64,000 nt of DNA from Sedimentibacter saalensis. GTDB lineage: Bacteria; Bacillota; Clostridia; Tissierellales; Sedimentibacteraceae. The position numbers and the translations under genes are program-made. The stretch covers positions 124,001 to 188,000 of the forward strand of contig NZ_VLKH01000004.1 of assembly GCF_007830175.1 (NCBI RefSeq), written 5' to 3'. The notes below the pieces were generated by a model that saw only the letters and a program-made list of their open reading frames with translations, did not search any database and was not told the origin of the DNA. This document shows, piece by piece, positions 36,674-46,722 of this stretch (the stretch's first letter is position 1; each line of letters begins with the position of its first letter).

Positions 36674-37765
36674 TTATACAGCTTTGTTTATTACGTTTTT
36701 AAGTTTTGCAAAAATCATTCTTCCTGCTGCAGTCTGTAAGACGCTGGTAACAGTAACCACAACAGAATCTCCAATACACTTTTTGCCGCCTTCCACAACT
36801 ATCATTGTGCCGTCGTCAAGATATGCAAGTCCCTGGCCTGATTCTTTTCCGTCTTTAACAACCATGACGGTCATTTCTTCTCCTGGAAGAACTATCGGTT
36901 TAACCGCATTTGCCAGCTCGTTGATGTTTAACACCTCAACTCCCTGGAACTCAGCAACCTTGTTCAGGTTAAAGTCGTTGGTCAGAACCTTACCCCCAAG
37001 TTCCTTTGCAAGTTTTAAAAGCTTCACATCCACTTCAATGTTGTCGCCGTAATCCTTTGATTCAATCAAAACATTTACAGTGTCATCTTTCTGAAGAATA
37101 TTTAAAATATCCAGACCTCTTCTTCCTCTGTTTCTTTTAAGACTGTCGGAAGAATCTGCTATGTGCCTTAGTTCCTTAAGGACAAATTCAGGAATTACAA
37201 GTGTGCCTTCAATAAATCCTGTCTTGCAAATGTCGGAAATTCTACCGTCAATAATAACGCTTGTATCAAGTATCTTTGGTGAAACAATTTCTTTTTTCGC
37301 ACTTTTGTCTTTCTTAACCGGCTGGACTTTTTTAAGATTTAACTGTGGCCAAATAACATCGTCTTTTTTTCTTGTGGATATTTTTATTCCCAAGTAACCA
37401 AACAACAAGTATGACAATATGGAAACTATTGTTCCAACATACTTTATGTCAGCAAATGGCTGGCTTATTAAAAAAGCTATAACAAACCCAACAATAAGAC
37501 CCAAGGCGCCCCAGATAATATCAATAGTTGAAAATTTCATCAATTCCCTTTCGAAAGCTTCAGCTATTCTCTGACCAGTCTTTTTAATTTTAACAGAAAG
37601 TAGAAAAAATATTATTCCAAAAATTAAACTGATACCAATAATTATTAAAATGTTTTGCAAACCTGATAATTTAAGAAGACCATTTTGATTTAACACTACA
37701 CCTATAAAAGCCCCTATAGAAGCTCCTATGGTAGTAATAACTGCTCTTACAATTTTATCTATCAT
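36674..37765 (-). CDS. PIN/TRAM-domain membrane protein (YacL family)
   Basis: This 363-residue protein has four N-terminal membrane segments (residues ~5-145). A PIN nuclease-like domain follows ([54 protein letters not shown], holding the acidic residues), then a C-terminal TRAM RNA-binding segment ([20 protein letters not shown]). YacL-type proteins are widespread in Firmicutes and are thought to act on RNA at the membrane; the target is unknown. It is downstream of carD, as is common in Clostridia. Confidence 0.93.
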   Translation of the reverse strand: MIDKIVRAVITTIGASIGAFIGVVLNQNGLLKLSGLQNILIIIGISLIFGIIFFLLSVKIKKTGQRIAEAFERELMKFSTIDIIWGALGLIVGFVIAFLISQPFADIKYVGTIVSILSYLLFGYLGIKISTRKKDDVIWPQLNLKKVQPVKKDKSAKKEIVSPKILDTSVIIDGRISDICKTGFIEGTLVIPEFVLKELRHIADSSDSLKRNRGRRGLDILNILQKDDTVNVLIESKDYGDNIEVDVKLLKLAKELGGKVLTNDFNLNKVAEFQGVEVLNINELANAVKPIVLPGEEMTVMVVKDGKESGQGLAYLDDGTMIVVEGGKKCIGDSVVVTVTSVLQTAAGRMIFAKLKNVINKAV

Positions 37766-37918
37766 TTAATCACCTCCTTAGTAGTATACCCAAATTTTGT
37801 TATATTATTTAATGTAACACATTTTTTCTTATTTGGCTACATTTAAATGAAATTATACCCCATTTTTATTAAACAAATCTTAACCTGCATAAAAAAAGAA
37901 TGCACTAAGCATGAGCTT

Positions 37919-38413
37919 CTAAACATTCAGTGCATCTTCATTTATTATATTGTCCAAATATTCCTGAATTCCGTTGGAGTCTGTCTCTGTTGAAAGTGAA
38001 ATTTCACTTACAAGCATCTGCTTTGCGCTTACAAGCATTTTCTTTTCTCCGGTTGAAAGACCTTTCTCCTTGTCCCTGTATGTCAGATCCCTCACCACCT
38101 GGGCAACTTCAAAAATGTCTCCTGTCTTCATTTTAATCATATTATCGCGGAACCTTTTGTTCCAGTTGGAATCATTCAATACCGCAGCCTGCTTTAATAT
38201 GCTGTAGACTCCTTCAACAAGACTTTTATCAATAATGTTTCTCAAGCCGATATTGTTTACATTGTCAACAGGTATCATAAGCTTCATTTCACCAATCGGC
38301 ATTTTCAAAACGTAATAACTTTTTACTTCGCCTAAAATTTCCTTAGATTCCAATGTCTCTATTACCCCAGCTCCGTGCATGGGATAAACTACCTTATCTC
38401 CTAAATTAAACAT
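37919..38413 (-). CDS. carD: CarD-family transcription regulator
   Basis: This 164-residue CarD/CdnL-type protein binds RNA polymerase beta and stabilises open complexes. The N-terminal RID Tudor-like domain (FNLGDKVVYPMHGAGVIETLESKEILGEVKSYYVLKMP) and C-terminal helical DNA-binding part (WNKRFRDNMIKMKTGDIFEVAQVVRDL) are complete. AGGAGG precedes the ATG, and a near-consensus promoter lies just upstream. Confidence 0.93.
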   Translation of the reverse strand: MFNLGDKVVYPMHGAGVIETLESKEILGEVKSYYVLKMPIGEMKLMIPVDNVNNIGLRNIIDKSLVEGVYSILKQAAVLNDSNWNKRFRDNMIKMKTGDIFEVAQVVRDLTYRDKEKGLSTGEKKMLVSAKQMLVSEISLSTETDSNGIQEYLDNIINEDALNV

Positions 38414-38435
38414 ATTGTTACCTCCTATAATTTAT

Positions 38436-38464
38436 AGTATACACTATCGGGCAACTTATGTCAA
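38436..38464 (-). promoter_or_regulatory. carD promoter
   Basis: On the minus strand, -35 TTGACA (38459-38464), a 17-base spacer and -10 TATACT (38436-38441), about 22 bases before the ATG of carD. Confidence 0.88.
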
Positions 38465-38621
38465 ATTTATCATTATACCTTGACAGTATGTTGTTGTCAA
38501 TAAAAAATATCAATTTTTTTATTAAAATTTCAACTTATTTTTTAGTTTTCTTTTATAACGTTATACCGGCGTGAAAACGATATGCATAAAATCTCAAAAA
38601 AAATATTTTTTAAAATTTTAT

Positions 38622-38647
38622 AAAAAAACAAGTGCCTTTCGGCACTT
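38622..38647 (-). terminator. Terminator of the transketolase operon
   Basis: AAGTGCC TTTC GGCACTT (38630-38647) is a perfect 7-bp stem with a T-run on the minus strand. It overlaps the stop codon of the transketolase C-terminal gene. Confidence 0.88.
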
Positions 38648-39578
38648 ATTTCATTTTTATGATTTCCTTACAAGATTCTTCTATATTTTTCTCAGTGAGC
38701 ATGTATTTTTCCATGAGGTCTTCAGGTTTTCCAGATTCACCAAATGTGTCCATAACTCCGATTCTTCTTACAGGTACAGGGCATGTGTCCGAAAGCACTT
38801 CCAGCACTGCACTTCCCAATCCGCCTATAATGCTGTGTTCTTCAGCAGTTACCACTGCTCTTGTTTCTTTGGCAGCCTTAATTATAATTTCCTTGTCAAT
38901 AGGCTTGATTGTGTGTATGTTTATAACTCTTGCATCAATTCCCTGTGCCTTTAATGATTCAGAGGCCTTTAAAGCTTTCTGAACCATTATTCCAGTGGCA
39001 ATTATTGTCACATCGCTTCCGTTCTTAAGCTCAACGCCCTTACCTATTTCAAACTGGTATGAAGAATCATAAACATCTTCAACAGCCATTCTTCCAAGTC
39101 TTATATAAACCGGCCCAACATATTCCGCAGCTTTTAAAACTGCCTGTTCTGCTTCTATACAATCTGCAGGATTTATGACAGTCATGTTTGGAATGCTTCT
39201 CATGAGGCTTATGTCTTCAATGGCCTGATGTGATGCTCCGTCTTCTCCGACTGTAAGGCCTGCGTGTGTTGCAGCTATTTTAACGTTTAAAAATGGATAT
39301 GCCACAGTGTTTCTGATTATTTCAAATGCTCTTCCGGCAGCAAACATTGCAAATGAGCTTGCAAATGGAATTTTTCCTGCAAGAGACATTCCAGCTGCAG
39401 TGCCGATTAAATTTTGCTCTGCGATTCCAACATTGAAAAATCTCTCAGGACTTACTTTTTTAAATTCTGATGTCTTGGTGGAACCGGACAAATCAGCATC
39501 CAACACCACAACATCTGGATTGTTTGCAGCAAGCTTTTTTAACGCCTCACCGTATGCTTCTCTAGTTGCTTTAGCCAT
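38646..39578 (-). CDS. Transketolase, C-terminal subunit
   Basis: This is the 310-residue pyrimidine-binding and C-terminal part of a split transketolase. It shows FFNVGIAEQNLIGTAAGMSLAGKIPF (catalytic Glu), ATHAGLTVGEDGASHQAIEDISLMR and the C-terminal VVTAEEHSIIGGLGSAV. With the N-terminal subunit it transfers two-carbon units with thiamine diphosphate in the pentose phosphate pathway. Its start overlaps the end of the N-terminal gene by eight bases. Confidence 0.95.
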   Translation of the reverse strand: MAKATREAYGEALKKLAANNPDVVVLDADLSGSTKTSEFKKVSPERFFNVGIAEQNLIGTAAGMSLAGKIPFASSFAMFAAGRAFEIIRNTVAYPFLNVKIAATHAGLTVGEDGASHQAIEDISLMRSIPNMTVINPADCIEAEQAVLKAAEYVGPVYIRLGRMAVEDVYDSSYQFEIGKGVELKNGSDVTIIATGIMVQKALKASESLKAQGIDARVINIHTIKPIDKEIIIKAAKETRAVVTAEEHSIIGGLGSAVLEVLSDTCPVPVRRIGVMDTFGESGKPEDLMEKYMLTEKNIEESCKEIIKMK

Positions 39579-40389
39579 TCAAGCCACCTCCAATTTCTTC
39601 CATTGCCATACAAAACTCTTCATAGTTAGGGGCTTTTCCATGCCATGAAGCCTTGTCTTCCATGAAGGAGCAGCCTTTTCCTTTTATAGTTTCTGCTATG
39701 ATCAGTGCAGGTTTTCCTGTAACTTTTTTTCTTTCTTCGAATGCTTTTTCCAGTGACTCAAAGTCATGACCGTCTGCCTTGATAACATGCCATCCGAATG
39801 CTTCGAATTTTTCATCTATTGGCTCAACTGTCATAACGTCGTTGTTTTTGCCGTCTATCTGCAGGCCGTTGTGGTCAAGAATAGCAGTGAGGTTGTCAAG
39901 ATGGTAGTGATTTGCAAGCATAGCAGCTTCCCAAATCATTCCTTCCTGAATTTCTCCGTCTCCAAGAAGGGCAAACACTCTGTTTTCCTTTTTATCCAGC
40001 TTGAAAGCAAGAGCCATTCCGTTTGCAATGGAAAGTCCCTGTCCAAGAGATCCAGTTGAAGCTTCAACTCCCGGAAGCTTTTTCATGTCAGGGTGTCCCT
40101 GAAGCTTTGAGTTAACCTGTCTTAATGTGCCCATAAGCTCCTTATTTATGAATCCCTTTTCCATGAGTGCTGAGTACAGAACCGGAGCCCCGTGTCCTTT
40201 TGAAAGAACGAAGCGGTCTCTCCCCTCATCATGAGGATCCTTTATGTTCATTTCTTTGAAGTACAGATAGGTAACAATTTCAACAGCTGAAAGAGACCCG
40301 CCAGGGTGCCCTGATTTTGCTTCATGAATCATAGTCAGAATGTTTTTTCTTAAATTCTGTGCTGTGAGTTTCAAATCATCATATTTCAT
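39571..40389 (-). CDS. Transketolase, N-terminal subunit
   Basis: This 272-residue thiamine-diphosphate-binding half of a split transketolase has HEAKSGHPGGSLSAVEIVTYLYF, DRFVLSKGHGAPVLYSAL, GSLGQGLSIANGMALAFKL and the ThDP motif LLGDGEIQEGMIWEAAMLANHYHLDNLTAILDHN. Split transketolases are usual in Clostridia and archaea. The small transaldolase lies 67 bases upstream on the same strand, which completes the non-oxidative pentose phosphate branch. Confidence 0.95.
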   Translation of the reverse strand: MKYDDLKLTAQNLRKNILTMIHEAKSGHPGGSLSAVEIVTYLYFKEMNIKDPHDEGRDRFVLSKGHGAPVLYSALMEKGFINKELMGTLRQVNSKLQGHPDMKKLPGVEASTGSLGQGLSIANGMALAFKLDKKENRVFALLGDGEIQEGMIWEAAMLANHYHLDNLTAILDHNGLQIDGKNNDVMTVEPIDEKFEAFGWHVIKADGHDFESLEKAFEERKKVTGKPALIIAETIKGKGCSFMEDKASWHGKAPNYEEFCMAMEEIGGGLNG

Positions 40390-40456
40390 ATTTTCCTCCG
40401 TTTTTTATTAATTGAGGTAATTAAGTTCTAACTATAAACTAACTCAATCATTATTA

Positions 40457-41104
40457 TTAATTTTTTGGAACTGTTTCCCAGTCCTTGAGAAACTGCTCAA
40501 TTCCCCTGTCTGTAAGAGGATGCTTTGTCATCTGAACAAGAACCTTGTATGGTACTGTTGCAATGTGACAGCCAATTCTTGCAGCCTGTGTTACATGCAT
40601 AGGGTGTCTTATGCTTGCTGCAATTATTTCTGATTTTATGTTGTGATAGTTGAATATATCAACAATTTCTGAAATAAGCTCCATTCCGTCTGTACTTATA
40701 TCATCAAGTCTTCCCACAAATGGGCTTACATATGTTGCTCCTGCTCTTGCGGCAAGTAGTGCCTGACCAGCTGAAAATATAAGTGTTACGTTTGTTTTGA
40801 TGTTTTCACTGCTTAAAACCTTCACAGCCTTAAGACCTTCAGCAGTCATAGGTATTTTAATTATTATGTTCTTGTGTATTTTGGCCAGTTCAACAGCTTC
40901 TCTAATCATGCCTTCTGAATCAAGGCTTATAACTTCAGCACTTATGGGGCCGTCAACAATTTGTGTTATTTCTCTTACAACTTCTTCAAATTTTCTTCCT
41001 TCTTTGGCAATAAGTGAAGGATTTGTAGTGACTCCGCAGATGATACCCATATCATTTGCTTTTTTTATTTCTTCAACATTGGCTGTATCGATAAATAATT
41101 TCAT
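40457..41104 (-). CDS. Small transaldolase / fructose-6-phosphate aldolase
   Basis: This 215-residue TalC/MipB-type aldolase has [37 protein letters not shown] at the N-terminus, the Schiff-base Lys in [15 protein letters not shown] and [31 protein letters not shown]. Whether it acts as transaldolase or fructose-6-phosphate aldolase cannot be decided by eye; the split transketolase next door favours a transaldolase role. It lies nine bases after the glycosyltransferase gene. Confidence 0.95.
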   Translation of the reverse strand: MKLFIDTANVEEIKKANDMGIICGVTTNPSLIAKEGRKFEEVVREITQIVDGPISAEVISLDSEGMIREAVELAKIHKNIIIKIPMTAEGLKAVKVLSSENIKTNVTLIFSAGQALLAARAGATYVSPFVGRLDDISTDGMELISEIVDIFNYHNIKSEIIAASIRHPMHVTQAARIGCHIATVPYKVLVQMTKHPLTDRGIEQFLKDWETVPKN

Positions 41105-41113
41105 ATGTACCTC

Positions 41114-41881
41114 CTATTTAATTTCTTTCACTATATTTTTATTTCCAAAAATAACCTTTAGCATAAATACAGGCAGCACTGCCTGACGTGATATTCTCTT
41201 TGGTTCCTTTATGAGTCTGTACAACCACTCAAGCCCTAAGTTCACATATATGTCAGGAGCTCTTTTCACATTGCCGGCAAGTACGTCAATTGTTCCTCCA
41301 TTGCCGATTATGATTTTAGCATTTAGCTTATCCTTGTTGAATTCAATCCATTGTTCCTGTTTTTTTGCTCCGAATCCAACAAACAATATGTCTGGTTCAT
41401 GCATGTTTATTTCATCAACAACCTTCTGTTCTTCTTCATGACCACCCTGGCCTAAGTGTGCTCCCTTGAAATAACCGTGATGATACCCGGCAATTTTTAT
41501 TCCGGGATATTTTTCATGGACATTTTTCATGGCAGTTTCAGCAATTCCGGGCTTTCCTCCAACAGCGTAAAGCTTAAGTCCTTTTTTGTCAGCAAGCTCA
41601 AGAAGTTTCATTGACAAATCAAATCCTGCAACTTTTCCCTTCAAAGGATGTTTTTTGATTTTTGATGCATAAACAAGTCCTATACCATCTGGTATGTTGA
41701 TGCTTGATTTGTTCATGTAGTTCAGGAACTCCTCATCATTCTGGCACATCATGACTATTTCTGTATTGGGAGTATATATAATGTATTTTTCTCCCTTTGA
41801 CAATCTGTCCGCAACGGTGCTCATCACTTCGTCCATTGACTGATTGTCAATTCTTACACCCATAATACTTATTTTATCCAT
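41114..41881 (-). CDS. WecG/TagA/CpsF-family glycosyltransferase
   Basis: This 255-residue GT26 enzyme transfers an N-acetyl-hexosamine to an undecaprenyl-linked sugar in wall polymer synthesis. Seen are TPNTEIVMMCQNDEEFLNYMNKSSINIPDGIGLVYASK, AGFDLSMKLLELADKKGLKLYAVGGKPGIAE, DILFVGFGAKKQEQWI and the C-terminal RAPDIYVNLGLEWLYRLIKEPKRISRQ amphipathic tail. It lies one base after the csaB stop, within an envelope operon. Confidence 0.94.
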   Translation of the reverse strand: MDKISIMGVRIDNQSMDEVMSTVADRLSKGEKYIIYTPNTEIVMMCQNDEEFLNYMNKSSINIPDGIGLVYASKIKKHPLKGKVAGFDLSMKLLELADKKGLKLYAVGGKPGIAETAMKNVHEKYPGIKIAGYHHGYFKGAHLGQGGHEEEQKVVDEINMHEPDILFVGFGAKKQEQWIEFNKDKLNAKIIIGNGGTIDVLAGNVKRAPDIYVNLGLEWLYRLIKEPKRISRQAVLPVFMLKVIFGNKNIVKEIK

Positions 41882-41882
41882 T

Positions 41883-42935
41883 TTAAATTTCCTTTAATAT
41901 TTTATAATTTACATTTGTCAGTTCACGAAGTTTGGATACGCTTTGTTTAAGCATCAGCTTTTCTTCATTTTCATTTTCTATTTTGTTTACTATTTCACTG
42001 TATAGCTGTATGGAATCTATATTGTCTATCTTGCAGGATACCTTCATGTTGACGCTGTTTGCAAAATGGTCAACCTTGTGGTCATAGGATACAGCAACAA
42101 ATGGTACATTGGCTGCAGCTGCAAATATTAAAGAATGAAGTCTCACTCCAACCATGACATCCATATTTTTTATTATGTCAAGTGCATCAGTTGTAGTAAG
42201 TCTTTCCTTGTAATACACTGCCTTGTCGCCCAGGCTTTTTTCAACCTCTTCAATGAGAAGTAAATCTTCGTTGTAATAAAAAGGTATGAAACAGCACTCT
42301 ATACCGTCACTTATGAGCTTTTGTGCAACCTGGACGATTTTTGTGCTCACATCTGCATTTTTCCAGTTTCTCAGTGAAAAACAAACCCTTTTTGGTCCAT
42401 GTGGGGTTTTGTTAATGCTTTCGCCGGCCTTTAAGTTGATAACGGGGTCCGTTGACAAAAAAATCTTGTCCTGGTTTACTCCCAGGGCCTCTAAATAGTC
42501 CTTTGAATGTTTATCTCGGACAGTGATATAATCCACAAGTTTAAGTGTGCTTGCTACTGCATTTTTGCTCTTTTCATTTATAATTGGTCCTATTCCCTGA
42601 CTGAGCATTATTATTTTATTGTTCATGAGCTTTGCAAGCCTTATGAGGAATAAATAGTAATAAATGCTTCTTTTGCTCGTTATATCCTGAAGAAGGCTCC
42701 CTCCTCCGAACACTATGGCATCAGATGACTTGAGTTTCCTAAGTATGGACATCACATTGTACCTATCTATGGTGTCTATGTCGTATTTTCTTGCGGTTGC
42801 TTCCTTGTTGCCTGACAAAATGGTAATGCTTTTTCTGTCCGTTATTTGCAGGATTTGCTCAAGGGCCATTTCCAGTATTGCTTCGTCACCTAAGTTGCCA
42901 AAGCCGTAATACCCTGCTAACAATATTCTTTTCAC
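41883..42935 (-). CDS. csaB: Polysaccharide pyruvyl transferase CsaB
   Basis: This 350-residue enzyme adds ketal pyruvate to secondary wall polymers so that SLH-domain proteins can bind. Motifs are ILLAGYYGFGNLGDEAILEMAL, AIVFGGGSLLQDITSKRSIYYYL, ILSQGIGPI, TVRDKHSKDYL and GVRLHSLIFAAAANVPFVAVSYDHKV. Its ATG overlaps the DUF5693 stop (ATGA). The organism therefore probably carries an S-layer or SLH proteins; none is in the window. Confidence 0.94.
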   Translation of the reverse strand: MKRILLAGYYGFGNLGDEAILEMALEQILQITDRKSITILSGNKEATARKYDIDTIDRYNVMSILRKLKSSDAIVFGGGSLLQDITSKRSIYYYLFLIRLAKLMNNKIIMLSQGIGPIINEKSKNAVASTLKLVDYITVRDKHSKDYLEALGVNQDKIFLSTDPVINLKAGESINKTPHGPKRVCFSLRNWKNADVSTKIVQVAQKLISDGIECCFIPFYYNEDLLLIEEVEKSLGDKAVYYKERLTTTDALDIIKNMDVMVGVRLHSLIFAAAANVPFVAVSYDHKVDHFANSVNMKVSCKIDNIDSIQLYSEIVNKIENENEEKLMLKQSVSKLRELTNVNYKILKEI

Positions 42936-45082
42936 TTAAGTCTCTCCTGTAATTTAACGAATAATTTATTAAGCCAATCAAGCACAACAACCAGAATGCA
43001 ACCTATGATTATACCAAATCCAAGAGCAATTAATGTCCTTGCAAATGATAAGTAAATCGGAGTTCTCAAATGAGAAAATGTATTTATTACGGATGATGTT
43101 CCAATGGCAGAAGCCAGCATAAACAGCCCTGTATAGAACATTGATTTTTTGCTTGCAGCATAAACAGCAGCAAAAATAGAAGGGAATGCAATTAAGAATT
43201 CCTTTGTTCTAGGCCTTGCAAGAAGAACATATTCCATGAAATTTCTGGAAATCATTTCAATGTTTGAAGGCTGAATGTTTGTTTCATGTCCTGTTCTTGA
43301 AATGTAGATATAGCCTGCAACAGCCAATATTCCTGCAATGATTCCATAGTAAATTTTAATTTCCTTGTTCAAAATTTTAATTGTTGTATTGACTACGCTT
43401 TTAACCGAATCTTCCTGTTCGTTGTTCATGAAATATATTAAAAACATCATTAGAAAGACTCCAAACGGAAGAATCTGAGCAAACTTAACTCCTCTGAAAA
43501 TATCCATTTCAAGGAAGTACTTCACATCAGCAAGCATTGCATCAACAAACACAGCACCTGCCAGTGATATGGCAACAGAAGCTGTAAGGATTAACGTTGA
43601 ATAAATCATAAGCTGGACGTTTGTGTATTGTTTTTTTGATATGAATATTTTCTTTATATGCATCATGAAAAAATAAATTGCAATTCCTGAAAATGAAACC
43701 GCAGCAGCAAAGGAAAATCCTTTCTCAGCAATATTTCTCATGACAAAAGGCACTGCTGAAGCTGGGACTGCTGCCAGGTACAGGTAATTGAAAAATTTAT
43801 GTTTAATGTTGAACATCTTAAGGAATAAAAACACACAGGATAATGTGATTCCTGCTGCCATTACAGCAAGTCTTTTTGCACCTATGTGGAATTCATGCAT
43901 TGCCTGAGCCTTTCCAAGAGTTATGTTGTGCTCGCTCAGTCTTTCCTGAAGGCTATTAAATGTTCTTTCATATTCTGCTGCTTCAGTCATGAACTTTGTG
44001 CTTTTTTCTTCTTCATAGAAGGGTTTGAAATAAATGACTCTGATGTTTCGTTCTGTGATTGCCCTGAACAGTGTGTTTTCTATTTCTTCTGCACCTTCAT
44101 AATTGTAGTATTTGTTCCTTGCCCTTATGTAATCCCACATTGTGAATGCTCTTAAAGCCTGGTACCCGGAATCTTCAACCAGGTCCTTAAGCCCTTCCTG
44201 CTTAATGTGCTCTCTTTGCTCGGAACTTTCAATCATAACTACGGAAATATCATTTTCCATTACATAATCAAGCAAGTTTTGTTCATTATCAGGAAATCCC
44301 AAAACTTCCTTGCCGTGAAGTATGTAAAGCCTTGGTTCTAAATTATATCTTTCATTTGCATTCTTATATGCATCCGCAAGCTTTTCGTTGTGAGACGGGA
44401 AATTAATTGGTCTTAATATTACATCAAGATTTGCATCTTTTATAAGATTTATTTTTTCCTCGTCATAGCCTATTCCTATGTTAAGAAGCCTTGAATCGCT
44501 AATTTCTTTTGCTTCGTAAACTCCCAAGCCTTCATTGTTGACAATTCTAAGAGTAGGGCTGTAGTAAAGATCGTCGGCTGTTCCGTCAAGAACTATGTAA
44601 AAAACACCGTCAAAAGAGTATGTATTGAAAAATTCATCAGTATATCTTTCATTGAGCCCTGAAACCAAGTAATCATAAGTTTCTTTATCCTTTGTTGAAA
44701 CAACCACATCATACTGATCTATTTCTTTATTCATGATCATTTCTACAATTTCAGGCTTGTAAAATTCAACCCAGTTGTAGTTTTCAATCAACTTTGAAAC
44801 AATTTCAGCTCTGAGGGGTTTACCGTCTTGGATGAGAAGTTTTATTGTTTCTTCCTGTATTGCAACAGACTGAGAACCGTATTTCTTAAACTCTTTGAGC
44901 CACCAACTCAAATCTTTTTCAGAGCTGTCAGCAAATTTCTCCATTTCATTGTAATCAAGTACTATTTCAGCAGTCTTGTACTGCTTTTCAACTTCTACGC
45001 GCTGGTATATGGTAAACAGCCCCACAAGCAGTGTCAGGCATATTATTAAGAGCACTGTTTTATCTATTTTGTTAAGTTTCAT
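42932..45082 (-). CDS. DUF5693-family polytopic membrane protein
   Basis: This 716-residue protein has an N-terminal membrane anchor (residues 8-26). A large extracellular domain of ~370 residues follows (YDVVVSTKDKETYDYLVSGL, VVMIESSEQREHIKQEGLKDL), then about eight membrane segments. This matches DUF5693 proteins that sit beside csaB in many Clostridia. A role in wall-polymer assembly or export is inferred from that pairing only. It begins the operon that runs to the transketolase genes. Confidence 0.85.
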   Translation of the reverse strand: MKLNKIDKTVLLIICLTLLVGLFTIYQRVEVEKQYKTAEIVLDYNEMEKFADSSEKDLSWWLKEFKKYGSQSVAIQEETIKLLIQDGKPLRAEIVSKLIENYNWVEFYKPEIVEMIMNKEIDQYDVVVSTKDKETYDYLVSGLNERYTDEFFNTYSFDGVFYIVLDGTADDLYYSPTLRIVNNEGLGVYEAKEISDSRLLNIGIGYDEEKINLIKDANLDVILRPINFPSHNEKLADAYKNANERYNLEPRLYILHGKEVLGFPDNEQNLLDYVMENDISVVMIESSEQREHIKQEGLKDLVEDSGYQALRAFTMWDYIRARNKYYNYEGAEEIENTLFRAITERNIRVIYFKPFYEEEKSTKFMTEAAEYERTFNSLQERLSEHNITLGKAQAMHEFHIGAKRLAVMAAGITLSCVFLFLKMFNIKHKFFNYLYLAAVPASAVPFVMRNIAEKGFSFAAAVSFSGIAIYFFMMHIKKIFISKKQYTNVQLMIYSTLILTASVAISLAGAVFVDAMLADVKYFLEMDIFRGVKFAQILPFGVFLMMFLIYFMNNEQEDSVKSVVNTTIKILNKEIKIYYGIIAGILAVAGYIYISRTGHETNIQPSNIEMISRNFMEYVLLARPRTKEFLIAFPSIFAAVYAASKKSMFYTGLFMLASAIGTSSVINTFSHLRTPIYLSFARTLIALGFGIIIGCILVVVLDWLNKLFVKLQERLK

Positions 45083-45160
45083 TTTATCTCCTTTTCAGAT
45101 GTTTAAATCTAATAAACAATAACATATTAATTTCATAAAATCAACTTTGTAACTATCAAA

Positions 45161-45997
45161 TTATTTTTCCAGCACGCACACAACCATTTTAACGAGAAAT
45201 TCCTTAAAAAACGGTAATTTTGCAGGATACTTAAAAATTCCCCGAAGGGGTTCTTCCGAATAATACACAGTCTTGAACCTGCTGTTATTTAAGATTTTTT
45301 TTGCTCTTTTGATTGTCATTTTGTTTATGTATGAAAAATACTCAGTTCCATCAGATTTTGCTGAAATTCGAAACTCAATTCTTTCCTTGCCGTCAGGCAA
45401 ATCCTTCACAAGTTCCTTGTATGTTTCTATTAGTGTTTTTTCACTGAAAAATACATGTACCCACGGCATTCCTATGGCATCGCTTAAATGTGCTCCGTAA
45501 GGATGGTTGTATGGTGGAAAATTCAAATACAATTTTCCGTTTTTTTTCAATATTCTGTAGCATTCTTCAAGAACCTTCTCCGGCTCATCCACATGTTCCA
45601 TGGCATCATTCATGATAATAGTGTCAAATGTCTCATCGTCAAAAGGAGTTTTTGAAGCATCCGCGCACACAAACTGGAACTTATCGCTCATGTTGTATTT
45701 TTCTGCAAGCTTTTCTGCTTCATTTTTATATTTTCCCAGTATTTCTACCCCTGTTATGCTCTTAACTCCCTTAGAGCCGTAAAAAACAGTCTTTCCTCCT
45801 GCTCCGCAGCCAATGTCAAGCACATCTTTATCCTTAAACATTTTATCCACATCTGTATATTTCAAATAAAATTTTATTGTATCTATTCCTTTTTCATACT
45901 GCCATTCTGCATATGTTTTTTTACCTTCATTGTTTAAATTGAAAGGATGTAGTGGCAGCTTGAACAGTTTGTTGACTGTCATACATAAATTTCGCAT
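45161..45997 (-). CDS. Class I SAM-dependent methyltransferase
   Basis: This 278-residue protein has VLDIGCGAGGKTVFYGSKGVKSITGVEI (motif I), DETFDTIIMNDAMEHVDEPEKVLEECYRILKKNGKLYLNFPPY (motifs II-III) and a C-terminal extension. It resembles wall- or glycan-linked methyltransferases, in line with its place upstream of an envelope operon. Substrate unknown. The 200-base divergent spacer upstream is AT-rich with no clear operator. Confidence 0.85.
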   Translation of the reverse strand: MRNLCMTVNKLFKLPLHPFNLNNEGKKTYAEWQYEKGIDTIKFYLKYTDVDKMFKDKDVLDIGCGAGGKTVFYGSKGVKSITGVEILGKYKNEAEKLAEKYNMSDKFQFVCADASKTPFDDETFDTIIMNDAMEHVDEPEKVLEECYRILKKNGKLYLNFPPYNHPYGAHLSDAIGMPWVHVFFSEKTLIETYKELVKDLPDGKERIEFRISAKSDGTEYFSYINKMTIKRAKKILNNSRFKTVYYSEEPLRGIFKYPAKLPFFKEFLVKMVVCVLEK

Positions 45998-46197
45998 ATA
46001 ATAACCTTCTTCTTTAAGTTTTTATTACTTTGCAATTATAACATTACATTTTGGCAAATTCAATCTTTAGTTGCTTATTCAGCACATTTCGTTCTTCTTC
46101 TAAAATTTTACCCATAATTTTTTATTTGTCACTTTATGTTGAATTATTTGTTAATTTAAGTTAAAATGTTTTATATACTATTAAGGGAGTTGTTATT

Positions 46198-46677
46198 TTG
46201 AAAAAAGTTTTAGTTTTGACATTGATATTGCTGCTTGCATTTTCTACGGTTATTTTTGCAGCTCCGGGAGACACAAGCGATCCTATTGTGGTGTTGAGCT
46301 ACTTGAATGAGCAAATAGAAGCTCTAATCAGCAAGTACAAGCTTGAAGACATCGATGATATGCAAAAACAAATTGACAATTTAGACTCATCAGGCGGCAG
46401 TTCCTCTGGTATGGCTCTTGAAATTGTTGAAATCAGAAATGGCGAAAAAATAATTGCAGGCTCCGGATCTGAACTCATTTTAAGAGGCGGAGAAGCTGTC
46501 ATCATAGGAAGCGAAATGGGCGGTATTTCAGATGTTACCCTAGGCAAGGACTTTGTGTCAGGAATGTCTGTTGTTCCAAACCACCTTATGATAGTTCCAA
46601 GAGATGACGGAAGAGGCGTTTATGCTGAAAAATATGCCATATTCATGGTACGAGGCTCATACAAAGTAGTTAAATAA
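46198..46677 (+). CDS. Secreted protein of unknown function
   Basis: This 159-residue protein starts at a TTG (46198) preceded by GGGAG at eight bases. A clear signal peptide occupies residues 1-21 (KKVLVLTLILLLAFSTVIFA, cleaved after AxA). A short helical segment (VLSYLNEQIEALISKYKLEDIDDMQKQIDNLD) and a Ser/Gly linker follow, then a compact beta-rich C-terminal half (IRNGEKIIAGSGSELILRGGEAVIIGS). I know similar Clostridial secreted proteins only as hypothetical. A location near csaB hints at the cell surface. Confidence 0.75.
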   Translation: MKKVLVLTLILLLAFSTVIFAAPGDTSDPIVVLSYLNEQIEALISKYKLEDIDDMQKQIDNLDSSGGSSSGMALEIVEIRNGEKIIAGSGSELILRGGEAVIIGSEMGGISDVTLGKDFVSGMSVVPNHLMIVPRDDGRGVYAEKYAIFMVRGSYKVVK

Positions 46678-46687
46678 GAATTATAAT

Positions 46688-46722
46688 AAAATGATAAATG
46701 GATCTTCCATTTATCATTTTTT
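46688..46722. terminator. Bidirectional terminator
   Basis: A 15-bp perfect stem (46688-46702 with 46706-46720) with T-runs on both strands lies between the convergent secreted-protein and birA genes and touches the birA stop. Confidence 0.9.
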
